From Pseudomonadota bacterium (GTDB taxonomy: Bacteria; Pseudomonadota; Alphaproteobacteria; Sphingomonadales; Sphingomonadaceae): DNA of 5,818 nt. The stretch is from the NCBI GenBank assembly GCA_963205285.1, contig CAUJJQ010000126.1, positions 1-5,818 of the forward strand, read 5' to 3'. Within the stretch, counting starts at the first letter, position 1, and every line of letters begins with the position of its first letter. The notes below the pieces were generated by a model. That model saw only the letters and a program-made list of their open reading frames with translations, searched no databases and had not been told where the DNA came from. Below are positions 1-4,668 of the stretch, piece after piece. The translations under genes and the position numbers were made by a program.

Positions 1-30
1 ATTCAGATCGACATGATCTTCGATGGCCAT
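1..30 (-). CDS. Possible 5' end of a divergent gene (partial)
   Basis: On the minus strand an ATG at 30-28 opens a frame reading MAIEDHVDLN and leaving the window without a stop. A purine-rich stretch (GGGGGAAGG on the minus strand, positions 42-34) lies immediately upstream and could serve as a ribosome binding site, although its 3' end is only 3 nt from the ATG. Ten residues are too few to name a product. The call rests on the start, the candidate ribosome binding site and the otherwise unexplained spacing before the first plus-strand gene. Confidence 0.35.
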   Translation of the reverse strand, partial: MAIEDHVDLN

Positions 31-297
31 GCGCCTTCCCCCATAAATGCCATGGGGGTCAGCCCCCCGGCTTTGGCGCGACCCCCTGTGCACCGGCCCT
101 GTCTTGGTGCAGGACGATCAAATGCAACGGATAGTGTCTAATGGATAAATATCAGCGATAAAAGCCCCAATGCGGCAAAAATCGCCTGTAAATTGGCAGC
201 AATTTTTGGGACTGGATGTGATCGGGCGCACGCTTGCTCTGGCGCGGCGACGACAAGATGCTAACAGGCGCTAGATTATGCGGGGGAAGGGTGGACT
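31..297. other. Divergent intergenic region with two GC-rich inverted repeats
   Basis: This stretch separates the possible minus-strand gene from the TPR gene and should carry the promoters of both. Its left part has an inverted repeat GGGGGTC (54-60) / GACCCCC (80-86) and a second one GCACC (90-94) / GGTGC (106-110). Positions 111-215 are clearly more AT-rich than the neighbouring genes, as expected of a promoter region, but I see no convincing -35/-10 pair. A 34-codon frame (170-274, start ATG, stop TAG) exists without a good ribosome binding site and is treated as unproven. Confidence 0.5.
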
Positions 298-1263
298 ATG
301 GCGGACACACAGGCAGCGACAGATAGCGCGGCTGAGGCGGCAACGGCGGCAACAACCCGGTCACCATTGATGCGCTGGGCGCTGCTGATTCTCGCTGCAT
401 TGATGCTGGTTGGTGCGCTCGGTTTTGCATTGTGGCGCGGCGGCTGGATGGGGGGCGATGCCCCTGCCGCAAGCAGCGCGCCCAGCGGTGATTTAGCGGC
501 GCTGGAGGCGGCGACGCGCAACAACCCCGACGACATCAGGGCATGGCAGCAATTGGGCGATGGGCGGTTCGATGCGCGCGATTATGGCGGGGCGGTCATC
601 GCCTATCGCCGGGTGACCGAGTTGGCCCCGGCGGTTGCGGGCAATTGGTCCGTGCTGGGGGAGTCGCTCGTACTCGCTTCTACGCGCGATCCCATCCCCC
701 CTGAGGCGCTGGCCGCGTTTAACCGCGCCATTGCGCTCGATGCAAAGGATCCGCGCGCGCGCTATTTCCTCGCCGCCAAGCGCGACATCGACGGCGACCA
801 TCAAGGCGCAATTGACGCGTGGTTCGCCTTGCTGGCCGATACGCCGCAGGGTGCACCATGGGAGGTTGATGTCCGCCGCACCATCGAACAGGTGGCAGAA
901 CGCAATGAGATCAACGTCGCATCGCGCCTTGCCGCCGTCCGGCAACGCGCGCTGACACCCGAAGAATTGCCGGTCGCCGCGCGCGCCATCCCCGGCCCCA
1001 ATCGTCAGCAGATGCAGGACGCTGCGGCGCTGCCCAAGGGGCAGCAGGACATGATGATAGAGGGGATGGTCGATGGCCTCGAGCAACGGTTGGTTGCCAA
1101 CCCGCAACAGGTCGATCGCTGGATAATGTTGATGCGGTCGCGGATGTCTTTGGGGGAGAGCCAAAAACCAGGGGATGCGCTGCGTCGGGCGATTGCCGCC
1201 AACCCGGCTGCGGAACAACGGCTGCGGGCAGAGGCACGGTTGCTGCAGGTGCCGGGGGCTTAA
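298..1263 (+). CDS. Membrane-anchored TPR protein, CcmI/CycH-like (cytochrome c maturation)
   Basis: The 321-aa product begins with a short Ala/Thr-rich cytoplasmic stretch, then one transmembrane helix at about residues 26-46 (RWALLILAALMLVGALGFAL), so the rest probably faces the periplasm. TPR-like helices follow: about 67-111 (LEAATRNNPDDIRAWQQLGD...AYRRVTELAP), about 135-150 (EALAAFNRAIALDAKDP) and about 153-182. The C-terminal part (about 230-300), with IPGP, a QQMQDAAAL stretch, MMIEGMVDGLEQRL and NPQQVDRWIMLMRS, matches the pattern I know from the C-terminus of CcmI/CycH. That protein presents apocytochrome c to the haem ligation complex. The two-helix N-terminal membrane module of full-length CcmI is absent. 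The start is set by GGGGGAAGG (282-290), 7 nt before the ATG. No other ccm gene lies within the window, so a general periplasmic TPR scaffold is the alternative. Confidence 0.8.
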   Translation: MADTQAATDSAAEAATAATTRSPLMRWALLILAALMLVGALGFALWRGGWMGGDAPAASSAPSGDLAALEAATRNNPDDIRAWQQLGDGRFDARDYGGAVIAYRRVTELAPAVAGNWSVLGESLVLASTRDPIPPEALAAFNRAIALDAKDPRARYFLAAKRDIDGDHQGAIDAWFALLADTPQGAPWEVDVRRTIEQVAERNEINVASRLAAVRQRALTPEELPVAARAIPGPNRQQMQDAAALPKGQQDMMIEGMVDGLEQRLVANPQQVDRWIMLMRSRMSLGESQKPGDALRRAIAANPAAEQRLRAEARLLQVPGA

Positions 1264-1276
1264 ACGGCCGGGACAT

Positions 1277-1297
1277 GGCGCGCGCAGTCAGCGTGCC
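1277..1297 (+). terminator. Weak stem-loop after the TPR gene
   Basis: GGCGCGC (1277-1283) can pair with GCGTGCC (1291-1297) with one G-T pair around a 7-nt loop, starting 14 bp after the TAA stop. No U-tract follows directly, so it is at best an imperfect intrinsic terminator or a 3'-end stabilising hairpin. Confidence 0.25.
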
Positions 1298-1330
1298 CCT
1301 GCTTAGGCCGGAGCATATTTCTCCCCCCCT

Positions 1331-1350
1331 TCGGCATTCCCATATGCCGA
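1331..1350. repeat. Short inverted repeat TCGGCAT-N6-ATGCCGA
   Basis: Seven perfectly complementary base pairs flank the 6-nt loop TCCCAT. There is no T-run on either side that would make it a standard terminator. It lies 27 bp left of the large palindrome and may belong to the same composite repeat unit. Confidence 0.5.
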
Positions 1351-1377
1351 TCCAGTGTGAAAACACCCACCCCCTAA

Positions 1378-1401
1378 CCCCCTCCCGCATGCGGGAGGGG
1401 G
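1378..1401. repeat. Perfect 24-bp GC-rich palindrome (REP/MITE-like)
   Basis: The sequence is a perfect palindrome of 12 + 12 bases with no loop, centred on GCATGC at 1387-1392; the arms are CCCCCTCCCGCA and its complement. It is preceded by a C-rich stretch with AACACCCACCCCC (from about 1362). From general knowledge, short C-rich lead-ins followed by such GC palindromes are dispersed, non-coding repeats in many proteobacterial genomes, including sphingomonads. The copy number in this genome cannot be judged from one window. It could act as a bidirectional transcription-attenuating hairpin between the flanking genes. Confidence 0.75.
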
Positions 1402-1427
1402 GATATAGTCTCTGCGCCCTCGATCAT

Positions 1428-1478
1428 CCGTTCGTGTCGAGCGAAGTCGAGACACGAGCGAAGTCGAGACACGGACGG
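1428..1478. repeat. 17-bp tandem duplication within an inverted repeat
   Basis: The unit GAGCGAAGTCGAGACAC occurs twice without a gap (1439-1455 and 1456-1472). The pair is enclosed by CCGTTCGTGTC (1428-1438) and GACACGGACGG (1468-1478), which are inverted repeats matching at 10 of 11 positions; the right arm overlaps the end of the second unit. The GTGTCGAGCGAAGTCGAGACAC core is itself partly self-complementary. I recall similar GTGTCGAG/CTCGACAC intergenic repeats in sphingomonads. The second unit looks like a local duplication by slippage. Two copies without spacers do not make a CRISPR array. Confidence 0.7.
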
Positions 1479-1489
1479 GTGCGTCGCTG

Positions 1490-1680
1490 CGCCAACCTCT
1501 TGGCGTATTTGGCGCGAACCGGAAAAGCCCCTCCACCAATGGGGAGGATTTGGCGCACATTACCAAAAGTTCATTTGGGTGCGCGTTGGCGCGCGCTTAG
1601 CCTTGTCCCGTCCGCATGATCGCGGATCATTTCGTGGGAGGCGAAGGTGAAAAAATCACAATTTGGCGTCGCGTTGGCGC
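1490..1680 (+). promoter_or_regulatory. Cluster of TTGGCG hexamers before and into the peptide gene (putative operator)
   Basis: TTGGCG occurs at 1500, 1509, 1550, 1586, 1663 and 1674, with an inverted copy CGCCAA at 1490 that forms CGCCAA-CCTC-TTGGCG (1490-1505). Two copies share the longer word ATTTGGCGC (1507-1515, 1548-1556), 41 bp apart, and two share GCGTTGGCGC (1583-1592, 1671-1680). Outside this stretch I find only about five plus-strand copies of TTGGCG in the remaining 5.6 kb. The local excess directly upstream of an operon that encodes its own DNA-binding regulator suggests binding sites, but this is inference, and GC-rich codon use could explain the two copies inside the gene. Confidence 0.3.
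1636..1641 (+). promoter_or_regulatory. Strong ribosome binding site GGGAGG for the 53-aa peptide
   Basis: GGGAGG ends 5 nt before the GTG at 1647. It fixes the start of the small peptide gene, which uses a non-ATG start, and argues that this short frame is translated. The ATG at 1616 is in another frame and has no comparable site. Confidence 0.7.
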
Positions 1681-1808
1681 TCGACGATTTGCCGCAGATT
1701 GACGCGGTGGCCGCGCATGGCGCGCATTACAGCCAGACACAGGCGGGCGGCAATACGATTTTCGACGTGGTGGTCACCATCGTCGTCCTCAACCATCCGG
1801 GTAGCTGA
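1647..1808 (+). CDS. 53-aa small protein, candidate precursor peptide
   Basis: The frame starts with GTG and encodes 53 residues, beginning MKKSQFGVALALDDLPQIDA. It has two parts: a soluble leader-like half (about 1-35) with DDLPQID at 13-19 and AAHGAHYSQTQAGG at 22-35, and a strongly beta-branched tail, NTIFDVVVTIVVLNHPGS (36-53). The Gly-Gly at 34-35 sits where a double-glycine leader cleavage site would be, with the tail as core. It is not a classical signal peptide, because the hydrophobic stretch is at the C-terminus and short. The strong GGGAGG site and the 6-bp gap to the next gene support its being a real first gene of an operon. I do not recognise the family. It could be a RiPP precursor, a small structural partner of the downstream proteins or a short membrane-associated peptide. 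Confidence 0.65.
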   Translation: MKKSQFGVALALDDLPQIDAVAAHGAHYSQTQAGGNTIFDVVVTIVVLNHPGS

Positions 1809-1814
1809 AGCGCG

Positions 1815-2792
1815 ATGATCATCACGCCGTCGCTGGCGCAATATTTTGCTGATCGACATGGCGATGCCCAGCGCGAAACGGCGGCATTGGCGGCAATGCG
1901 TGCATGGTGCGTGCGCGATGATGTGTGCGCCATCGACGCCCTGCTGGGCCGGTGGGCGCAGCATCCACCCGCCAGTCCCGCTGCGATGCGGGCGATGCTG
2001 GCACCCCATATTGCCGAAGCGGCGTGGGTGGGCGCGCTGCTCGCCCACGGGCTTGACCTGCTGCGTGCCGACCCGCTCAACGCCCTGCCGTGCACCATTT
2101 TGCCGGGACCGTTGCTGCCCGGCCTCCTCCTCCTCAGCCATGCGGGGGTGACGATGACCCTGCATGTGGTTGATGCGATGGCGCTTAACGCCGCCGCGCA
2201 GGATGCCCCCGATGCTAATCTGGTGTTTGACGGCGGGCTGAGTGCGATTGCCCATCTGGCGGGCGGGGCCATATCCTATCGCTGCGCGCACCGTGAAGCG
2301 GGGGATACGGCGCATGCCCGCATATCTGCGCTGCAAGAGTTCACCTCTGGAGACATGCTGGTCATGGATGGCGCGTCAGATGCGGTCAGCATCATCAGCG
2401 CCGCGCGCGATGCGTTGATGCTGCGCATATCCATCGGCAAGCCAGAAGTCGGCAGTCGTCATTTTGCCCATCGCTTGTCCGATGGCGCGTGCGTGGCGAC
2501 CTTGTGCGGTGATGGGGCGGCATCCCGCCTGCTTATTCTGCTGCAATATCTGGGTGGGCGGCGCGATGCCATAGATGATGATGTGATGGATTTGCTGCGC
2601 CAATATATGGGCGATGCCGAACCGCAATTGCGCTGGGCGGCGGCGCGGCTGGCGATGGTGCATGACCCGGCGGCGCTGCGCGATGCCATTGCCGACATGG
2701 CGGTTGGCGATGACGATGGTGCGGTGCGCCGCGCGGCGGCGGCAACATTGCCGATAATCGATGGGGCGCTATCGGCGCGGCGGGCGGCCTGA
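1815..2792 (+). CDS. Unknown 325-aa protein with C-terminal HEAT-like repeat; likely partner of the next gene
   Basis: I do not recognise this product by name. It appears cytoplasmic, with no signal peptide; a Leu/Pro-rich stretch at about 94-108 (TILPGPLLPGLLLLS) looks like a buried segment rather than a membrane helix. The middle (about 105-210) is beta-rich, with GVTMTLHVVD, FDGGLSAIAHLAGG, SGDMLVMDGASDA and ARDALMLRISIG, resembling the layout of the cupin-like core of the next gene but without its HxH motif. A helical part follows, and residues 272-312 (from LRWAAARLAMVHDP to AAAATL) form a HEAT-like helix pair. That segment aligns gap-free with residues 253-293 of the next protein (15/41 identical). 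The start is the ATG 6 bp after the peptide stop, with a weak GAAG site, suggesting coupling. My reading is a divergent paralogue that lost the metal ligands and may act as a substrate-binding or scaffold partner. Confidence 0.8.
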   Translation: MIITPSLAQYFADRHGDAQRETAALAAMRAWCVRDDVCAIDALLGRWAQHPPASPAAMRAMLAPHIAEAAWVGALLAHGLDLLRADPLNALPCTILPGPLLPGLLLLSHAGVTMTLHVVDAMALNAAAQDAPDANLVFDGGLSAIAHLAGGAISYRCAHREAGDTAHARISALQEFTSGDMLVMDGASDAVSIISAARDALMLRISIGKPEVGSRHFAHRLSDGACVATLCGDGAASRLLILLQYLGGRRDAIDDDVMDLLRQYMGDAEPQLRWAAARLAMVHDPAALRDAIADMAVGDDDGAVRRAAAATLPIIDGALSARRAA

Positions 2793-2793
2793 C

Positions 2794-3702
2794 ATGGCGC
2801 GCGACATTGGCCTTGCCGTTGCGGCAGACGTTGCCGAACTGGGGGTGGTGATCGACGCGCTCAACCATTTTTCGGGCGTTCTGGGGACGGGGGAGGGGGC
2901 AGATTTTGCCGGCCATTGGCTGGGCAGACTATATGGCAATCGCCGCTTCCTCCTTTCCCACATCATCGACGTCTTAAAGGACAGGGGGGCGGGGCAGGCG
3001 GCGCGCAACAGCTATGGCGCGCAGGTATTGATGCTCCACCGCCAACCGGGGCGTTATTTTATCCGCGTCAATTTCTGGCCGGCCGCCAATGACCCGGTGC
3101 TGCTGGCCAGCGGCGCAAACCATTATGCCTATCACGAACCGCATGACCATAATTTCGACTTTGTCACGCTTGGCTATCATGGACCGGGCTATCGCAGCCG
3201 CTGGTTCACCTATGACAATGGCAGCGTTGCGGGCTATGCGGGTGAAGATGTGGCGCTGCACCCTGTCGAAGAAGGGGGGCTCAGCGCAGGCCGCCTCCTC
3301 CATTATCGGCGCAGTATCGATGTCCATGAACAATTGCCGCCCGATGCAATGTCGGTCAGCATCAATGTGGTGGCGGAGGATGAATCGACCCCGTGGCGCG
3401 ACCAGTATTTCTTTGACCTGGGGGCAGAACGCATCGCCGCGCTGCCGACCATCACCCAGGGGGAAATCGCCTTGCGCATGGCGGCGATATTGGGGGAGGA
3501 TGGGCGCGATCTGGCGCAGGATTTTGCCCGCCACCACCCGTCGCACCGCATGCGCTGGCAGGCGTGGCGTGCGCTGGGGGCACAGGCAGGGGCTGAAGAG
3601 CGCGTGGGGCTGTTCGAACGGGCGGGCGGCGATCCATCCCCATTGGTGCGCGGCGCGGCAGGCGCGATGTTGCGGTGCATGGAAGGCATCACAAAGGCTT
3701 AG
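2794..3702 (+). CDS. Cupin-like putative metal-dependent oxygenase with C-terminal HEAT-like repeat
   Basis: The 302-aa product has three parts. An N-terminal helical domain covers about 1-75. A beta-rich core covers about 76-195: YGAQVLMLHRQPGRYFIRVNFWP, then HYAYHEPHDHNFDF with H110, H114, H117 and H119, then GYHGPGYRSRW, and VHEQLPPDAMSVSINVV with H178. A helical tail at 253-293 is HEAT-like. The HxH motif followed some 60 residues later by a His and PPDAMSVSI is the pattern of cupin-type Fe(II) enzymes such as cysteine-dioxygenase relatives; the best ligand candidates are H117, H119 and H178. The start at 2794, one base after the previous stop and 6 nt after GGGCGG, is preferred over the in-frame ATG at 2761, which overlaps the upstream gene by 32 bp. 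The substrate is unknown; the upstream peptide is a reasonable but unproven candidate. I cannot match it to a named family with certainty. Confidence 0.8.
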   Translation: MARDIGLAVAADVAELGVVIDALNHFSGVLGTGEGADFAGHWLGRLYGNRRFLLSHIIDVLKDRGAGQAARNSYGAQVLMLHRQPGRYFIRVNFWPAANDPVLLASGANHYAYHEPHDHNFDFVTLGYHGPGYRSRWFTYDNGSVAGYAGEDVALHPVEEGGLSAGRLLHYRRSIDVHEQLPPDAMSVSINVVAEDESTPWRDQYFFDLGAERIAALPTITQGEIALRMAAILGEDGRDLAQDFARHHPSHRMRWQAWRALGAQAGAEERVGLFERAGGDPSPLVRGAAGAMLRCMEGITKA

Positions 3703-3711
3703 GAAACGGCG

Positions 3712-4446
3712 ATGATCGCATTGTGCATGGCGGACAGGGTGCTGGGACGTGAACTGGCGGCAGCGCTGACAATGGGGGGGCATGCGACCAAGCTGCTGCC
3801 CGGCTGTCCTCGGCGCTTCGACGATCATTATGATGCGATCATCATCGAATATAGTGGACGCCATGCGCAGTTTGATGCGCGGGTGCGGGGTTGGCGCCGC
3901 GCAGCGGGGCGGCGGGTAATGCTCTGTCTGCTCAGCCGGGACAGTATCGCAGCGCGGGTGGCGGCGCTCAACGCCGGGGCGGATGATGTTATTGCAACGC
4001 CGCCGTCTGGTCATGCCATAAGGGGCGCGGGGGTGGAACTGGTGGCGCGGGTGGGCGCGTTGCTGCGTCGGACGCGCGACCATGACCATGGGCGTCGCCA
4101 TTTGCTCGCCTGCGATGACCTGCGCATCGACCTCGTCGCCCGCGCCGTCCACCGCGCACAACATGCCATCATCATGCCGCCGCGCGAATTTGACCTGCTC
4201 GCCCGGCTGGCGCGCACCCCCGATCAGCCGGTGGCGCGGGCCGATCTGCTTAAAAGCGTTTGGCGGATCGGTTTTGACCCCGGCACCAACCGCGTCGATG
4301 TCCATGTTGCACGGCTGCGCCAGCGGATTGACGCGCCCTTTGCCGACCGCCCCAGCCCCCATGCCATGCTGCGCACCTGCAAGGGGGTGGGTTATGCGCT
4401 GGTCAGCCGGGCGGGGGCGGCGATTCCTGCCTTTGCAACACAATGA
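3712..4446 (+). CDS. OmpR/PhoB-type DNA-binding regulator with degenerate receiver
   Basis: The 244-aa product has the length and order of an OmpR/PhoB response regulator. Residues 1-120 are receiver-like (YDAIIIEYSG, VMLCLLSRDS, AALNAGADDVIATPP, VGALLRR). Residues about 130-232 are a winged helix (PPREFDLLARLARTPDQPVARADLLKSVW, FDPGTNRVDVHVARLRQRI, RTCKGVGYAL). The DNA-binding domain is fully canonical. The receiver is not: the phospho-acceptor Asp position is Glu (E46), the conserved Lys before Pro is Thr (T96), and the N-terminal acidic pair is reduced to MAD (6-8). The switch Ser (S75) is retained. It is therefore probably not switched by phosphorylation, and no histidine kinase is adjacent. 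AGGA (3701-3704) overlaps the preceding stop and sits 7 nt before the ATG. Its place at the end of the four-gene block suggests local autoregulation. Confidence 0.88.
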   Translation: MIALCMADRVLGRELAAALTMGGHATKLLPGCPRRFDDHYDAIIIEYSGRHAQFDARVRGWRRAAGRRVMLCLLSRDSIAARVAALNAGADDVIATPPSGHAIRGAGVELVARVGALLRRTRDHDHGRRHLLACDDLRIDLVARAVHRAQHAIIMPPREFDLLARLARTPDQPVARADLLKSVWRIGFDPGTNRVDVHVARLRQRIDAPFADRPSPHAMLRTCKGVGYALVSRAGAAIPAFATQ

Positions 4447-4539
4447 TTGGCTGGCGCTTTTTCCACCATTAGTTGCTTGTGCGCGGCGCAAAATCTGGTC
4501 TATGGCCCCATCAATCCGATTAACTAGGGGATAGGGGCA
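4447..4539 (+). promoter_or_regulatory. Promoter region of the oxidase subunit IV-pnt genes
   Basis: These 93 bp are the only sizeable gap between the regulator gene and the oxidase/transhydrogenase genes and end in a good ribosome binding site (AGGGGA, 4526-4531). A near-palindrome, TTGTGC-GCG-GCGCAA (4477-4491), is present. TTGCTT (4473-4478) or TTGTGC (4477-4482) could be a -35 element with TCTATG (4499-4504) as a poor -10. No hairpin with a T-run is seen, so read-through from the upstream operon is possible. Confidence 0.35.
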
Positions 4540-4662
4540 ATGGCCGAGAATAAGGATTTTGAAGCGGCGGCGGCAACCTATGCGGGCTTTGTGTCCAAGG
4601 GGCGCGTCGCCTTATGCGTCGCCGCCGCTGCGGCGCTGCTCGTCATCTTTTTGATCAGCTGA
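4540..4662 (+). CDS. aa3-type cytochrome c oxidase subunit IV
   Basis: This 40-aa protein has an N-terminal hydrophilic stretch, MAENKDFEAAAATYAGFVSK, then a single transmembrane helix, RVALCVAAAAALLVIFLIS. The size, the TYAGFV motif and the ending FLIS match the small bacterial aa3-type oxidase subunit IV family of alphaproteobacteria (Pfam COX4_pro_2, from memory). It is an accessory helix of the proton-pumping terminal oxidase in the inner membrane and is not catalytic. The start is set by AGGGGA 8 nt upstream. The stop is 6 bp before pntAA, and this order (subunit IV, then transhydrogenase) is a familiar sphingomonad arrangement, so the two are probably co-transcribed. Confidence 0.85.
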   Translation: MAENKDFEAAAATYAGFVSKGRVALCVAAAAALLVIFLIS

Positions 4663-4668
4663 GCCAAG

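Larger units (their letters stand above)
1264..1646. other. Repeat-rich intergenic region, no credible gene
   Basis: About 380 bp lie between the TPR gene and the four-gene block. From left to right it holds a weak stem-loop (1277-1297), an inverted repeat TCGGCAT/ATGCCGA (1331-1337/1344-1350), a perfect 24-bp palindrome (1378-1401), a 17-bp tandem duplication within an inverted repeat (1428-1478), and several TTGGCG hexamers (from 1490 on). A further partial hairpin, CCTCC (1530-1534) / GGAGG (1543-1547), resembles a decayed copy of another short palindromic repeat. An open frame at 1275-1619 runs through all of these repeats, has no ribosome binding site and no recognisable protein character. 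The region should also contain the promoter of the downstream operon, but I cannot point to a clear -35/-10 pair. Confidence 0.7.

Noticed and set aside
493..1218. 241-codon minus-strand frame opposite the TPR gene
   Set aside because: The plus-strand product has a transmembrane anchor, TPRs and a CcmI-like C-terminus. The minus-strand frame is an antisense shadow without a ribosome binding site or motifs.
1439..1472. Possible CRISPR-like repeat
   Set aside because: There are only two 17-bp copies directly abutting, without spacers or cas genes. It is a simple tandem duplication.
1275..1619. 114-codon plus-strand open frame in the intergenic region
   Set aside because: It runs through the palindrome and the tandem repeat, lacks a ribosome binding site and gives a low-complexity, repeat-derived translation.
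1616..1702. ATG at 1616 with a 28-codon frame overlapping the start of the small peptide gene
   Set aside because: It has no ribosome binding site, whereas GGGAGG is well placed for the GTG at 1647 in the other frame, which is also coupled tightly to the downstream operon.
2761..2793. Earlier in-frame ATG (2761) for the cupin-like gene
   Set aside because: It would overlap the preceding gene by 32 bp and add an Arg/Gly-rich stretch. The ATG at 2794 follows the stop by one base and has GGGCGG at good distance.
3089..3715. 208-codon plus-strand frame overlapping the cupin-like gene
   Set aside because: It is a shifted-frame shadow: Trp/Arg/Cys-rich translation, no recognisable motif, and complete overlap with the better frame.
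2974..4491. 505-codon open frame on the minus strand
   Set aside because: It lies opposite two well-supported plus-strand genes, one a clear response-regulator-like protein. Its translation is His/Arg/Pro-rich without domain character, as expected of antisense frames in GC-rich DNA.
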